Notes under the pieces: generated by a model
What the model was told of the DNA's origin: nothing
The model's database searches: none
What the model saw: only the letters and a program-made list of their open reading frames with translations
In this document: positions 20,301 through 29,469 of the stretch, one piece after another
Layout of the letters: each line of letters starts with the position of its first letter
Numbering within the stretch: position 1 is the first letter of the stretch
Position numbers and translations under genes: made by a program
IMG/VR virus record: IMGVR_UViG_3300030389_002958
Coordinates: 1-37,427 of that record
Source of the DNA: a virus
Length of the DNA stretch: 37,427 nucleotides
Reading direction: 5' to 3' (one strand)

Positions 20301-22417
20301 TTTTTTTCTATTACAAATCTTCTTTTTGCATTTTCTAAAGTTTCACCTTGTTTACGATATTTAGTATCAATAAAGTTATCATATTTATTAGAATAGATAA
20401 CATCTCTTATAAAAGTAGTATCTATTGATGATTGCCAATCAATTTTACTTATACCAAATCTATTATCTGTTTTTTTATTTCTAATTAAAAATTCTGCATA
20501 TGCCGTATCTTTATTATTTTTTGCCCATGAATTATATAATATACGACTTTTTTTATCTCCATTTATACCTTTGTAAAAATCATCTTCTATTTCAGGAAAG
20601 TTTTCTATATATGCAGTCAAGTCTTCATCTGTCATATTTGCTAATTCATTCCAGTCATCTTCTGCAAATACTTTTATTCCTTTATCATTTGTATCTGTAA
20701 GTTCACCAACTGCACTATTTACTTTAACTAATACATTATTTATATCTTCTGATGATTTTGCTAGTATAGCTTCTTCTGATAACTCATCTGCTAAATCTTC
20801 TTGTACACCACGACTAATTAATTCTTGTTTAATATTAGCTTTTCTTTTTACAGGGTCTTTTTCTAATTGATTTACATTAAGCATTACTTCATCAGCAACT
20901 GCTTTAAACTCATCTGTTTGCATTGTTTCTATAGTAGTAGGTAGTCCCATACTAACTATAATTTGTGGTATTGATTGTACAAATGCTTCTCCACCATCTT
21001 TTGCTAACCCACCTAATGTTTCTGCATTTAATTGTTTACCTACACCTGTTGCAATATCTTCTACTAAATTAACATCAGGGTTCATTTGTTCTAATGTCAT
21101 ACCTGTAGACTCTTGTACTATTTCTTGTAAGCCCTCTTCAAGTGCTTCTCCTAATACACGATATGCACCAATAGTACCACCTTTAGTTAACAGTTTAAAA
21201 AATTTATTATCTGTCATTGCTTTGTTCATAACAAACTTTAATAAACGTTTATTTGTTGCACCTCCTGTAATTTTTTCAAAATCAAATCCTTTAAATTTTG
21301 GAAGACCGATTATTCTTTCTATTAATGCATAAGGAACACCTGCTACATTAGCAATTTGTGTTGCTCTTTTAAATTCTTCATCAGATACTTGGTCTATTGT
21401 TTTATCTTCTAAATATGCACGTAACATAGAACCTGCACCTTGTTGTTGAAGATATGCAGTTGTAGCTAGTCTACCTGAATTTGCTATTACTGTAGATGCT
21501 ACTGCACCTCCACCTCCAGTTACTGGTGCTGATGCTCCTGTTATTGCTGAACCTATTGCATAAGGTGTAGCTATTACACCAAGTTCAAGTTGTAATGGTG
21601 CTGATTGTAATGCACCTCTGAAAGCCCTTTTTGGATTGAAATAAGATAAATCAGAATAATCAAAAGCACTACCAATAGTTCGTTGTACTTCATTTGCCTC
21701 CCTAATTAAATCAAATACTTGTTGTTTATCATTTAATGCACTTTGTAATGCAACACGTTGGTCTATATCTATTTGATATAATCCATAATCAAATGCACCT
21801 GTATTATCGCCACTACCTTTTACTACTTGTCCAAAAGTATCATATTCAACATCATTATTTTTTCCATCTAATGCTTTTTGTGCATAATCTTTTAAAACAA
21901 CTTGTCTAAGTGGTAATGAAAAACTATATATATTTACCCCTTTGTTCGCCACTTTAGATACTTCTTTTGAAGCTTCAGGATTAGCATTAATATATCTATC
22001 TTCATTGCTAACAGTATATTCGTCATCTTCTTCTGTATACTGTGCTTTTTTCTCATTAAGTACTGTTGGATAATCAATGGGTTCATCTTCACTAAGACCT
22101 CTTTCTTTTCTTATCATATCGTCATATGTATTTGCTTTTACACCTGACTCTATTTGTTGTTGTGTGTCTCCAATTTTTGAACCCTCAAACGCATGTAATG
22201 TTGTTTTAGCTTTTTCGTGTTCATCGAATAAACTATTTTGTTTATCATCTAATGACTCACTAAGACTATCGTTTAGTGTTGCATGTGGAGTAAATTGTGG
22301 TTTAGGGTCATCATCAAAAGAATAACCTTGTGCATAGAACTTATCTCTTGCATCTGCAATTTCTTCTTTAGAGTAACCTCTTTCTTGTCCTCTTAATATA
22401 AAATCAGTTTGTTTCAT
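14366..22417 (-). CDS. Giant polyvalent internal virion protein
   Basis: A 2683-aa protein, over a fifth of the genome. Visible parts: hydrophobic Gly/Ala region about 270-315; a zincin-type HETFH motif at 773-777 with EEAIAELAG about 55 residues later; a domain about 940-1080 (KAYKLFRIGEDNKL, RAGWHATDE, WAEVEISADVNYQ) of the kind seen in large polyvalent phage proteins; a DUF7178-like segment near 1390-1620 (ATQSPQKDW at about 1401-1409, TIDTHAFSAGLL); coiled coils; one strong membrane span near 2514-2537. It follows two internal-virion-like genes, so it is probably ejected into the host with the DNA, like T7 gp16 but twice its size. The protease and other enzymatic roles are inferred. No lytic transglycosylase motif was found. 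Confidence 0.82.
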   Translation of the reverse strand: MKQTDFILRGQERGYSKEEIADARDKFYAQGYSFDDDPKPQFTPHATLNDSLSESLDDKQNSLFDEHEKAKTTLHAFEGSKIGDTQQQIESGVKANTYDDMIRKERGLSEDEPIDYPTVLNEKKAQYTEEDDEYTVSNEDRYINANPEASKEVSKVANKGVNIYSFSLPLRQVVLKDYAQKALDGKNNDVEYDTFGQVVKGSGDNTGAFDYGLYQIDIDQRVALQSALNDKQQVFDLIREANEVQRTIGSAFDYSDLSYFNPKRAFRGALQSAPLQLELGVIATPYAIGSAITGASAPVTGGGGAVASTVIANSGRLATTAYLQQQGAGSMLRAYLEDKTIDQVSDEEFKRATQIANVAGVPYALIERIIGLPKFKGFDFEKITGGATNKRLLKFVMNKAMTDNKFFKLLTKGGTIGAYRVLGEALEEGLQEIVQESTGMTLEQMNPDVNLVEDIATGVGKQLNAETLGGLAKDGGEAFVQSIPQIIVSMGLPTTIETMQTDEFKAVADEVMLNVNQLEKDPVKRKANIKQELISRGVQEDLADELSEEAILAKSSEDINNVLVKVNSAVGELTDTNDKGIKVFAEDDWNELANMTDEDLTAYIENFPEIEDDFYKGINGDKKSRILYNSWAKNNKDTAYAEFLIRNKKTDNRFGISKIDWQSSIDTTFIRDVIYSNKYDNFIDTKYRKQGETLENAKRRFVIEKKQVRENAVNSQIARARKSLSRIAPNVKFVTYNTTQAFTKATGSTGAGFYKQGVVHVNLELANQRTVGHETFHALLASQFNTENTQKKLQQIFDVVQKSGNEELVRQINNFKNLYSDLSNEDQIEEAIAELAGILSSSYKNGLPTVRPLIYRMVRDLLSLVGVNIKENEEQEVLSFLDTVSRGFATGKVLNEKDIMFIVPNERDSNNKEYGKEQRKIYETEGKQVAPKKTKAPKKSIKAYKLFRIGEDNKLYPLYVYSKEAVPENEWVEAKVGEIDKKTGKVKGGEIKNLAMRAGWHATDEVTATQIGGKTERYGSIDYRKPNTVWAEVEISADVNYQEEANASKTRDLRDKLPKNGFYYFKTNPNATGNWVIGGKMKIVNRLSQTQKQVLYDNQGYADLPYLDELIIQNGLTFNTLTKVAQGILKKFYPNLHAEMQNNPDAKVLQAPTEPEIPYIDNYGIEDGKEQRVNTAVSYVSAEDKTIIGKSDVGLNRRAKPDAKIKARLEKNKKIFETAKEGTKRKQKAKETIENINTQLEVNVEAKESLIEILVYGLPTYIGQVYLDRREIELIGDRISKNETKLKNETNPAKAEKIKKNLDRDKKELPLLRARLQRYEDNPDLYDIPEVEKLLNKNIDIDERLEIMTEIIKGNLKYLYDSVPERIRKRSKLWYDGANAIAKTLAEQSGFSLAQVSAVLATQSPQKDWFQNIQQGANIIDVILNDSGTIFNEEDFKFGIEKFLNVDTKSEERKRRQMLPRLQGKSINELMRLPENTKQERERKEILVGALVRIISTERHGLEFDVVSPEGVALREQTKNNGENANHGWGSFAEIYDGVSVLFDGSMENISNSLGVGHKVRSFYNNIFDPTNSSDVTIDTHAFSAGLLTPHSANSFAVKQLFKSRFAFKENADERSQIVYAYMADIYRDLAKELGLKARELQSITWEKIRLLFPDDTKQSIIDDLNNRGKVDEWFDQRREDYLISRRGIGSEYEWVNVDLRANREGRGESRDIDGNVRGRLNYRKSSDSERLRPVVTVPIDLAENPTKQLELFPEETKQIIFDDGREQRTPDSEIDDIDFTFGGMADFGLNPEDFTNGGTSVNQLLQNAIDLFGRDADGVFRIDILAKNMLKEAVIILSNPDEARINATIQAGIGAVMGALRQTQKQLRKDLEQKRSTDNDELEATQAQLDNVSQRIDDLASAMIVIGSISGTTLITRRWLSGASNFEEIVRKAMSALGGSITQEDIDFINDTFRNIQEVEDEIDDVNDAVDTTVEDQVDEYVKDIYNQATQTGKKGEKFREKIAQGWEDISSKIGKVSAKIFSVFGGKEQKIADDRFKTGFLDLANYEGREDVFIARLAERIILNGVEDGIQVSIDDIVKGIQDVLGEDYTRQQILTAIANNTLPAFDLKKQYIAVLSLIKISANAETGVSKLAKELFNLSKKTTSIKTVNQFIAELDKLQETLETLSLSVTNIVTDQDLDIIRQKIQKLKNTTATFSKKNIPQGERQELVEEALAELDELKQMLRLQAEIKELQRIIDEEDYSTLLKPKKSRPKTLKILELTKKRNALKEKINTRLRKITQRSEKNKVGKPIKIAGKEYQLYKYQIADAIGFPRLALTMADMSAILRQGLILTPRYLPVLLAKNPAFRDKWNKSFMSFFSGTTAEEIDLFVREQARKYDLEALGLFLPEVGGGVRQGEEAFSSNLGDRIPVFREIRQMSERHYVGYINLLRVGVAVDFLERHQRTGVLSVEAQESFMNFINIATGRGDLGSLGRATDILSTVLFSPRFTASRIQVAPSSIYKYKKYPELRQDLMTTWLAFLGTGAVILALASLAGAEVEEDPEEADWGKIRIDDMRWDIWGGVQQPMRVIARAIKYGVDDDSVNRNFQNVATFFKYKLSPPFGITHELLYGEDWVTGEDISVPQAVGDALTPIILQTVRDAYMNELTLTEGAMLAIPEFFGIGSSVYQSNRRGGGSSGNLF

Positions 22418-23960
22418 TATTATCTCTTACAGGGAAAAATTCATCTAATGGGTCAGATTGTACTTGGAGAGTTTTTATACTAGGCTTCAAAGGCATAACA
22501 ACTGCTTTTTGTCTTACTGGTGCTAATACTTGTCTAACTGCAACATTAATTTCATTTTGAAATGCTATTGACTCATTATCATCTTTTTGCACTTCGTTAT
22601 ATAAATTAACACCACGTACTTTTTCTTTACCTGAAGTTATTCTAATTTTTTGTCCATCAACTTCATATGTTCCTTTTTTTATACCTCTTAAAAATTCTTC
22701 TAATTCAAATATTGTTTGTGTATATAAAGTATCTCTTAAATCAGCAGGCATACTTCCTGTTAATGCATTAAATTGTTTTGTGTATTCAAGCATTGCTCTT
22801 GCTTCTATATTATCAAATGCTCTATCATGTTTATTTCTACCACCAACAAAAAATCCTACAGTGTTTTCATTACCCATAGCATTTGTAATAGGTGATAATA
22901 ATTTAGAACGTATCATTGGTGTTGGGTTAATTTTGTTTATATCTGACATTATATCATCTAATTCATCTAAAGCTTCACCTTTAAATTCACCATTCATATA
23001 ATTTACAATTCTACGTTTTACATTTGCTACTCTTTTTTGTCCACGTCTACTTAACAAATCACCATCAGCATCTTCTACTAATCCTTGTGCAAATCTTTCT
23101 GTTTGTAATGCTATTGCTTCTCGATAGTAATTTGCTTGTTGTGCATTTAAATTACCTTTAGCATAGTTGTCAGCAACCCAGTATTCGTCCAATAAGCCTT
23201 GTTTTAGCAACTTATCTCCATTATCCATAGCAGGCTTTACCTTAGACTCTAGTAGTGTTTTTTGCCTATATATAGCCTGATTTTTTAATTGGTTAAATTG
23301 TGCAAAAGTTAATGCGTCTGTATATTTTTTATCATTTACAATTTTATTTATTTCATTTGGGTCATTTGTAGTAATAATTTTATTTAGTACATAATTGTAT
23401 CTACCTTTAGATTGATGGTCTCGAGCCTTAGCTTCTCCAACAATTTTTGCTAACTCTTTAATTTTAGCATCGCCAGTTTCCATGTCATCATTTTTGTAAT
23501 ACATGTTGGCTTCTTGTACAATTTTGTCTTCATAGTCTGTTAATTTTAATGCTATTTGTTCTTTTTGTGCATTTAATCTTATTTTTTCACTATCTAGTTT
23601 CCATCTATTTACATATCTATTAGGTAAACCATATCCTCTTGATTTTATTTCACTTTCAATTTTATCTAATTCAGGTGCTATATAATCATCATAGACAGTA
23701 TCATAACTTGCACCTTTATTAACCATTGCATCTACACGTAATGCTTCTAACTCACCTTGTTTAGCAACAGAAAATGTTTCATAATCAGCATCATCTGCTC
23801 TAGTTTTTAGTTCTGCAATTTGATTACCAACTTTTGAAACTGCTTCACCAAAGTTTTGGTCTGCTCTTGCTAATGATGACGCTACGTTAGGGTCTAATTT
23901 TGCACCTCCGTACTCTGCACTAACCGATGGTCTCTTTTCATATAAAGGTATTCTAGCCAT
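22404..23960 (-). CDS. Internal virion protein (T7 gp15-like position)
   Basis: A 518-aa, mostly helical and charged protein. The N-terminus (RIPLYEKRPSVSAEYGGAKLD) and the following long helices (NQIAELKTRADDADYETFS) resemble phage proteins in the second internal-core slot of podoviruses. It sits between a short gp14-like protein and the giant protein and overlaps the latter by 14 bases. It is expected to form the ejection core that crosses the host envelope. No catalytic motif seen. Confidence 0.68.
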   Translation of the reverse strand: MARIPLYEKRPSVSAEYGGAKLDPNVASSLARADQNFGEAVSKVGNQIAELKTRADDADYETFSVAKQGELEALRVDAMVNKGASYDTVYDDYIAPELDKIESEIKSRGYGLPNRYVNRWKLDSEKIRLNAQKEQIALKLTDYEDKIVQEANMYYKNDDMETGDAKIKELAKIVGEAKARDHQSKGRYNYVLNKIITTNDPNEINKIVNDKKYTDALTFAQFNQLKNQAIYRQKTLLESKVKPAMDNGDKLLKQGLLDEYWVADNYAKGNLNAQQANYYREAIALQTERFAQGLVEDADGDLLSRRGQKRVANVKRRIVNYMNGEFKGEALDELDDIMSDINKINPTPMIRSKLLSPITNAMGNENTVGFFVGGRNKHDRAFDNIEARAMLEYTKQFNALTGSMPADLRDTLYTQTIFELEEFLRGIKKGTYEVDGQKIRITSGKEKVRGVNLYNEVQKDDNESIAFQNEINVAVRQVLAPVRQKAVVMPLKPSIKTLQVQSDPLDEFFPVRDNNETN

Positions 23961-23964
23961 AATA

Positions 23965-24411
23965 TTATTCCAAACTGCTTACAAAGTTTCCTACACCTGA
24001 TAATAGTGTTGCTCTTGACCTTGCTTTTCCTGTTGCTTCAGCAACTCTTCCCTCGTACAATGTCATCTCTGCTTCTGATAATGCACCCTCTCTTTGTATT
24101 TCTCTTGTTCTTCTGTCATTTAATAAATCTAATTGCATATTAGCTATTTCATCTAATTGAACTAATAGTGGTGTACCCTCATCTGCCATAGCACCAGTAG
24201 ATAAAAAACCTGCACGTTGTCTTGCTCTAAATTTTCTTTGGTCTCTAACTTTTTGTTGTGTTTCAGCTTCTTTTGCAAATTTAATATTTTCTGCTTTATT
24301 ACGCAATAACTTAGCATTGTATTCAGATGCTTGTCTTTGCATTTTACCCTCAGCACGTTGTGCTCTTGCAGACATAACTGAACCTGCTAAACCTATAAGT
24401 TGACCTATCAT
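23965..24411 (-). CDS. Internal virion protein (T7 gp14-like)
   Basis: A 148-aa protein with a hydrophobic N-terminus (MIGQLIGLAGSVMSARAQ) then a long alanine/arginine-rich helix and the motif RQRAGFLSTGAMADEGTPL, common in small internal core proteins of podoviruses. It overlaps the tail protein by ATGA and stands four bases ahead of the next gene. Expected to insert into the outer membrane on ejection, by analogy with T7 gp14. Confidence 0.72.
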   Translation of the reverse strand: MIGQLIGLAGSVMSARAQRAEGKMQRQASEYNAKLLRNKAENIKFAKEAETQQKVRDQRKFRARQRAGFLSTGAMADEGTPLLVQLDEIANMQLDLLNDRRTREIQREGALSEAEMTLYEGRVAEATGKARSRATLLSGVGNFVSSLE

Positions 24412-27400
24412 CTTCTATCCTCCACTCTCGGTATCATTGCTAATATACTACATGGTGATGGTGTATCATTTATTACATATATAAGTTTTAAAAACTCACT
24501 AGCGTTTGCTAACCATACTTCTGCATCTTCGCTATATAATGCAGTATTATCTGAATTGAAAACAACACTGTCAAGGTCATTCTTAGTTTGTCCAACTTTT
24601 GCTTGTAATGTATCTTTAAATCTTATAGTTGCATTTTGTACATCTTTTTTACTACCTAATGTTGTTGTAGATGTTGTTTCAGTATCTAGATACATAGGTG
24701 CTATACAAGCAGTATAATTTAATCCTACATAAACTGTAGTACTTCCTGTTGTTCCTATATCTATTTTACCTGCATTTACTGTATATGTAGTTGTATCAGG
24801 AATACCATCTTTTACTACACTTACTGTTTTACCCTCAAATTCATCTAAACCAGTAAGTTCAGAACTTGCAGGAGACTCAAATTTAATTGAAAAATCTACA
24901 CCAATATAATTTGAAGTATAATCTGTAAATTCTCTTTCTCTAAATACACCAACTTTTCTTTGTTTTTTTTGTGATACATTCCAATATTCAGTATCAAACG
25001 ATGGTACTGATGTTCTTCCTGTATGTGGTTGTATACATATGTAACAAACATCATTATAATCTACGTATTGATTTAAATGATATGTACCTGAAGAAACCCA
25101 ATCAGGTGGATTTATTTCATATTCAGTTACAGAAAAAACTTCGTCCTCTTCTTGTGAGTTTGGTAATATACCAATACTTAAAAATTTACCTGTATCATTT
25201 ACTGTATGTCTATGCCACCCATATACTTTTTGTTCTCTTTCATATGTAAAACCAAGTAACTGACCATCTTGTCTAATTAACCATAATATATTATCAGGTT
25301 GTTGTTGATATGCCCAATTAGTAATTCCACCCTCTGTTATATGTTCTGAGAATATTGTTAAATCAGGTGCAATAAATTCATCTTGGTTAAAATCATAAGT
25401 CCATTCTCTTACTTTACGTCCTTGTCTCATAGCAAATATAACTGCTGAATTTATTAATGTTGCTTGTGTTGTATTAGAACCATATGTTGTTTTCCTGTTT
25501 AATGCAAAAGATGTAGGGTTTATAGGTGTTCTATCTGACTCAGGTTCAAGAGACCATTCACTTCCTGATGTTCCAATAATTAATGCTTCATGTGGTACTA
25601 GCCATTGTATACTATCTAAGTTTCCTGAGTTTATAGTAAGTTTCATTGCAGAAGTTGCTAATGTACCTAATAAAAAATTATTGTAATCATCACTTCTTGA
25701 TAACCATATTGTATCAGGATAACTAGAAACTCCTGAAAAAACCATTCTATTTTGATATAATGCTAAACAAGATGGAAAACCTCTAAATTTTGAAAATGCA
25801 CCCTCTGACCATTTATTCATATTTGGTTCAAGTTGTCTCCAATGACCATCATTATATTGTTCAATAAATGTATTAGCAAAAGTGGGTGTAGAAGAATCTA
25901 TTTCTTTAACACATTCATAATATTTTGTTTCAGTAGCAGGTTTATATTTTCTTAAAATACCTAAAGTTGTACATGTTATAAGAGAGTTATCTAATGTAGC
26001 AGTTTCAGGAGTTGCATTAAAAAATAAACCTGTATTACTTGTTGATTGTCCTGATACATCAAAAGATTGTAAAGTTTGTAAAAAAGCACCTGATACTCTT
26101 TTTGATATAATATGATTATGAGTATCTAGTGCAAAAGGATTTGAGTCATCACTAGTTATATCTGACATAAACGGACTACTTACTGAAGAATTAGGAAATA
26201 CATCAGTTCCAAGTAATGCACCATTAGTTCCTAATCTAAATATATAATTTACATTACGATTATAACTACTTTTACCTGTTTTGTACTCATGAGAAACTTG
26301 TGCGTAATAAAGAGAATCAGAAGCTTTATCATATCCTATACTTCTTGGATACATTCTATATGCTCTTAATCCAATACTACCTCTCGCTTCATTTTGTTGC
26401 CAATAAAATACATTATAAGATAAATCTCTAGCATTAAATGATACTAACCTATAATATCTTGCATCTTGTATAACAGGTCTAGCTATTACGTATAATAAAT
26501 CATTTGCTAATGCTATATCTATAATATCTTCTTGTGCATCATTTGCACCTAAGTTTGCTACTTTAACTAATGTAACTGTATCATCTTCAGGTGATATAAA
26601 AAATTTAAAACACCTACATGTATTTTTTGATGGATTTGTTTGTACAAAAAAGTATTGTTGATTAACTAAAGATAAAGATGCATTTGTTATATCATAATTT
26701 CCAGTTGTACTTAATCCACCATTTGGTAATGCTATTTTAAAATTAGTTGTATCTGTTCGTTCTGTAATAATATGGTCGCCACTTAACTGAGGTAATGTAG
26801 AAGAAGTTATACCATCAAATGTTACAGACATTCCTTTAGCTATTCTATGTGTTGATGAAGTTGTTATAGTAGCTATTTCTGTATTGTGGTCATATGCAAT
26901 TTGTGTTACATCTGATGCTGATATAGTTGCATTTTCTCCAAATATACTTGATATAGATATTTTACCTGAAGCACAAGCCACAGTATTATTTAAGTCAGTT
27001 AAGTGAGAACTATCTTCTGAACCACCTACAACTATTTCTGTGTTATCTTTTAAATCAATAGTGCTACTTCCATCATTAAATGTTGTAAACTCAAAAGGAG
27101 ATTGTACTTGAACTTTTGTTCCTACTGAAAATGCTTGTGATGATGACCAAGATGTATAATCTTGTATTGAATCTTGGAATGGACTTATAACATTTGCAGT
27201 TGCTTCTGTTGCACTTGTTACAGAACTTATTTGTACTAAAGACTCAATATAAGGATTTTCAATAACAAAAGAAAAATTAAATGGAGTGCTTGCAGAACTA
27301 TTAACATGGTCATATCTTACACGTATAAATGTATTATTTTCCTCAGGTTGTTCTGATGATGTTGCAAAATTTTTAGCATTACTTTGCCCTGCAGTTGTAC

Positions 27401-28529
27401 CATTTCCCGAAGTATCACCAACTATTATATAAGTTTCAAAATTAATACCACCATCTAAACTTCTTTCTAATGTTACTTTACCTAACCATGTACCATTAGT
27501 AGTTATATTCCAATTAGAATTAGAAACGTTAACTGCATTTGAAATGTTTGAACTAGCGTAATTTGCAGTTATAGAACTATTACTTTTATCTCGTATTGCT
27601 CTAAATTTAAAATATGCACCTACATGATTATCGTCAAATAAATCTAAATTTGATGTTAATGTTGTTGTTCCTGATGTACTTGATGAAGTTATTCTAAAAT
27701 CTTTATTTGTATTTTCTTCTTGTAAAGGTGGAAATCCAGTAGAAAAATCAAAGTCAGAAAAATCCCAACTTGTATTATCTGCTGAAGATGTTCTGCTTAA
27801 AGTTTTAACAGGGTGATTTGGGTGTGTAATAAATAAAACATCAGCAGATTGTGTAAATTTTAAATCTTTTATTTCATCTGCTAAGTATGGGTGACTAACT
27901 TCAAAAGCAGGTGAACCTAATGTTAATGTACCTGTAAATGTATTTGGGTTTTGTCCATCTGCACCACCACTATTAGTTATTTTTAAATATATTGTTTGAA
28001 AACCTAAACTATCATTATCCTTAATAAAAAACGATGGTGCATTAGGTTTAGCCGTTGGTTCAGCATATATTGTAACTCCATCAATAATTAATGAAGTTGT
28101 ATTATCTAATTGTGGGTCACTATCATCAGGAAGTGTGCAATAGTAATATTTACTAAGACTGCCACTTACTGTACCTCGTGTCCATTTAAATTTAGTTGCG
28201 TCTGTTAAATCTTGTGCATTTTCTATTATTTGTTGTTTATCTTTATAAAATCTAAAATATCCATCAAACTCAGTTGTACCTGTATTTCCTATTTCTAACA
28301 TAAATGCTTCATCAACATTAAATGTAAAAGGATATAATCTAGCATTAATATTATCTTTAGTATTAGCTAGTTCTTGTATGGCAGGTCTTCTTATTACACC
28401 ACCATATGGAAGAGGAACAAAGTTTTCTAATTCTTGACAACCTGATTGGTATTTATCAACATCTTCACGTGCATAGAGGTATGGTGATAATTCGCCTGCA
28501 TTAAAACTATTGACGACTTTCTTAGCCAC
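24408..28529 (-). CDS. Large tail tubular protein B-like protein
   Basis: A 1373-aa protein. The first 50 residues (FNAGELSPYLYAREDVDKYQ, then NFVPLPYGGVIRRPA) are the classic start of podovirus tail nozzle proteins related to T7 gp12. Late features include FRGFPSCLALYQNRMVFSG and the tail-protein motif IQWLVPHEALIIGTSGSEWSL (split), and a segment near 1143-1180 (SSGTYHLNQYVDYNDVCYIC ... YWNV) like carbohydrate-binding modules of the CBM5/12 type. Over 500 residues longer than T7 gp12 (794 aa); the extra Ser/Thr-rich middle (about 160-640) is probably inserted beta domains. It may bind the host surface as well as form the nozzle. Confidence 0.8.
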   Translation of the reverse strand: MAKKVVNSFNAGELSPYLYAREDVDKYQSGCQELENFVPLPYGGVIRRPAIQELANTKDNINARLYPFTFNVDEAFMLEIGNTGTTEFDGYFRFYKDKQQIIENAQDLTDATKFKWTRGTVSGSLSKYYYCTLPDDSDPQLDNTTSLIIDGVTIYAEPTAKPNAPSFFIKDNDSLGFQTIYLKITNSGGADGQNPNTFTGTLTLGSPAFEVSHPYLADEIKDLKFTQSADVLFITHPNHPVKTLSRTSSADNTSWDFSDFDFSTGFPPLQEENTNKDFRITSSSTSGTTTLTSNLDLFDDNHVGAYFKFRAIRDKSNSSITANYASSNISNAVNVSNSNWNITTNGTWLGKVTLERSLDGGINFETYIIVGDTSGNGTTAGQSNAKNFATSSEQPEENNTFIRVRYDHVNSSASTPFNFSFVIENPYIESLVQISSVTSATEATANVISPFQDSIQDYTSWSSSQAFSVGTKVQVQSPFEFTTFNDGSSTIDLKDNTEIVVGGSEDSSHLTDLNNTVACASGKISISSIFGENATISASDVTQIAYDHNTEIATITTSSTHRIAKGMSVTFDGITSSTLPQLSGDHIITERTDTTNFKIALPNGGLSTTGNYDITNASLSLVNQQYFFVQTNPSKNTCRCFKFFISPEDDTVTLVKVANLGANDAQEDIIDIALANDLLYVIARPVIQDARYYRLVSFNARDLSYNVFYWQQNEARGSIGLRAYRMYPRSIGYDKASDSLYYAQVSHEYKTGKSSYNRNVNYIFRLGTNGALLGTDVFPNSSVSSPFMSDITSDDSNPFALDTHNHIISKRVSGAFLQTLQSFDVSGQSTSNTGLFFNATPETATLDNSLITCTTLGILRKYKPATETKYYECVKEIDSSTPTFANTFIEQYNDGHWRQLEPNMNKWSEGAFSKFRGFPSCLALYQNRMVFSGVSSYPDTIWLSRSDDYNNFLLGTLATSAMKLTINSGNLDSIQWLVPHEALIIGTSGSEWSLEPESDRTPINPTSFALNRKTTYGSNTTQATLINSAVIFAMRQGRKVREWTYDFNQDEFIAPDLTIFSEHITEGGITNWAYQQQPDNILWLIRQDGQLLGFTYEREQKVYGWHRHTVNDTGKFLSIGILPNSQEEDEVFSVTEYEINPPDWVSSGTYHLNQYVDYNDVCYICIQPHTGRTSVPSFDTEYWNVSQKKQRKVGVFREREFTDYTSNYIGVDFSIKFESPASSELTGLDEFEGKTVSVVKDGIPDTTTYTVNAGKIDIGTTGSTTVYVGLNYTACIAPMYLDTETTSTTTLGSKKDVQNATIRFKDTLQAKVGQTKNDLDSVVFNSDNTALYSEDAEVWLANASEFLKLIYVINDTPSPCSILAMIPRVEDRR

Positions 28530-28537
28530 ATTACCTC

Positions 28538-29467
28538 CTATGGAATTGTATTATAATCTGTTTGAGCAAAAGGAGGATAACTGTTTCCTGAACTAGCAGT
28601 TGTTTGTGTTGCTTCTAACCATTCACTATCATTAGTAGCAAAGTTATATTGTTCAAAACCATTTACTCTTCTTGCTTCAGGCATTACTGCACTAGTAAAT
28701 TCATCTAGTATATCATTTGCCCTTTTTTCATTACCTGCTACTGGTATTGCTAATTTATATGCTAACCATGTATAAAATGCTTGTGCAAATAAAGAATCCA
28801 TTTCTGTTGGTTCAGGTGCTTTATCATAACAAATAAATGCTTTTTGATTGTTTGTTAATAATATATCTTTTTCTACATGCCATTCTACTAATGGTTTACT
28901 GTAGTAATATATACTATTTGTTGGACTAACAGATATAGTTCTTATTACATCGCTTGGTAATTTGAATTGATATTCATACCCATAAATTGGTTTTACTAAT
29001 GATACAGTAACTCCATTACTAAATGTTAATGGTGGATTATAAGTTGTAACATCATTTGTTACTGTAGTGCTTGATGCACCAAAAACTAATATCCATTGTG
29101 TTTTACTGGTAGTATTAAAAGTAAGACTAACATAATCAGCATTTCCTGAAGTGCTATTTGTAAATACAGGTCTGTTTGTTGAATCAACAGATGATGCAGA
29201 TAATGTATATGTTTCTTCGTTTCCTGAGTCAGATACACTTGCAGGAATAACGATTGTTATTTCATTAGCACCAATTTGTGTTCTTGTTTTACAACAGTTC
29301 CAAGTGTGTAATCTAACAAGTTCATTTAGTGCTTGGTCATAATGTAAATCACATTGTGTAAAAACGCTTCCTGTATTATTAGAAAACGTTGGGTCAGTAA
29401 GTTGGTTTCTTTCATTTCCTATCTTACTTAACGCAAGATTACATAATTTGACTTTTGTTAATGACAT
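28538..29467 (-). CDS. Tail tubular protein A-like (adaptor)
   Basis: A 309-aa protein. The N-terminus (VKLCNLALSKIGNERNQL, then YDQALNELVRLHTWNCCKTR) is the hallmark of podovirus gp11/gp4-type tail adaptors that ring the portal. An insert of about 110 residues (70-180) rich in Ser/Thr/Val divides it from the C-terminal helices (FAQAFYTWLAYKLAIPVAGN). It is followed closely by the nozzle gene. Longer than T7 gp11 (196 aa) because of this insert. Confidence 0.8.
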   Translation of the reverse strand: MSLTKVKLCNLALSKIGNERNQLTDPTFSNNTGSVFTQCDLHYDQALNELVRLHTWNCCKTRTQIGANEITIVIPASVSDSGNEETYTLSASSVDSTNRPVFTNSTSGNADYVSLTFNTTSKTQWILVFGASSTTVTNDVTTYNPPLTFSNGVTVSLVKPIYGYEYQFKLPSDVIRTISVSPTNSIYYYSKPLVEWHVEKDILLTNNQKAFICYDKAPEPTEMDSLFAQAFYTWLAYKLAIPVAGNEKRANDILDEFTSAVMPEARRVNGFEQYNFATNDSEWLEATQTTASSGNSYPPFAQTDYNTIP

Positions 29468-29469
29468 AA

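Noticed and set aside
14366-22417. Lytic transglycosylase domain in the giant protein as in T7 gp16
   Set aside because: A FDYGLYQIDI stretch near residue 210 recalls lysozyme-like motifs, but no upstream catalytic Glu-Ser-Gly pattern was found.
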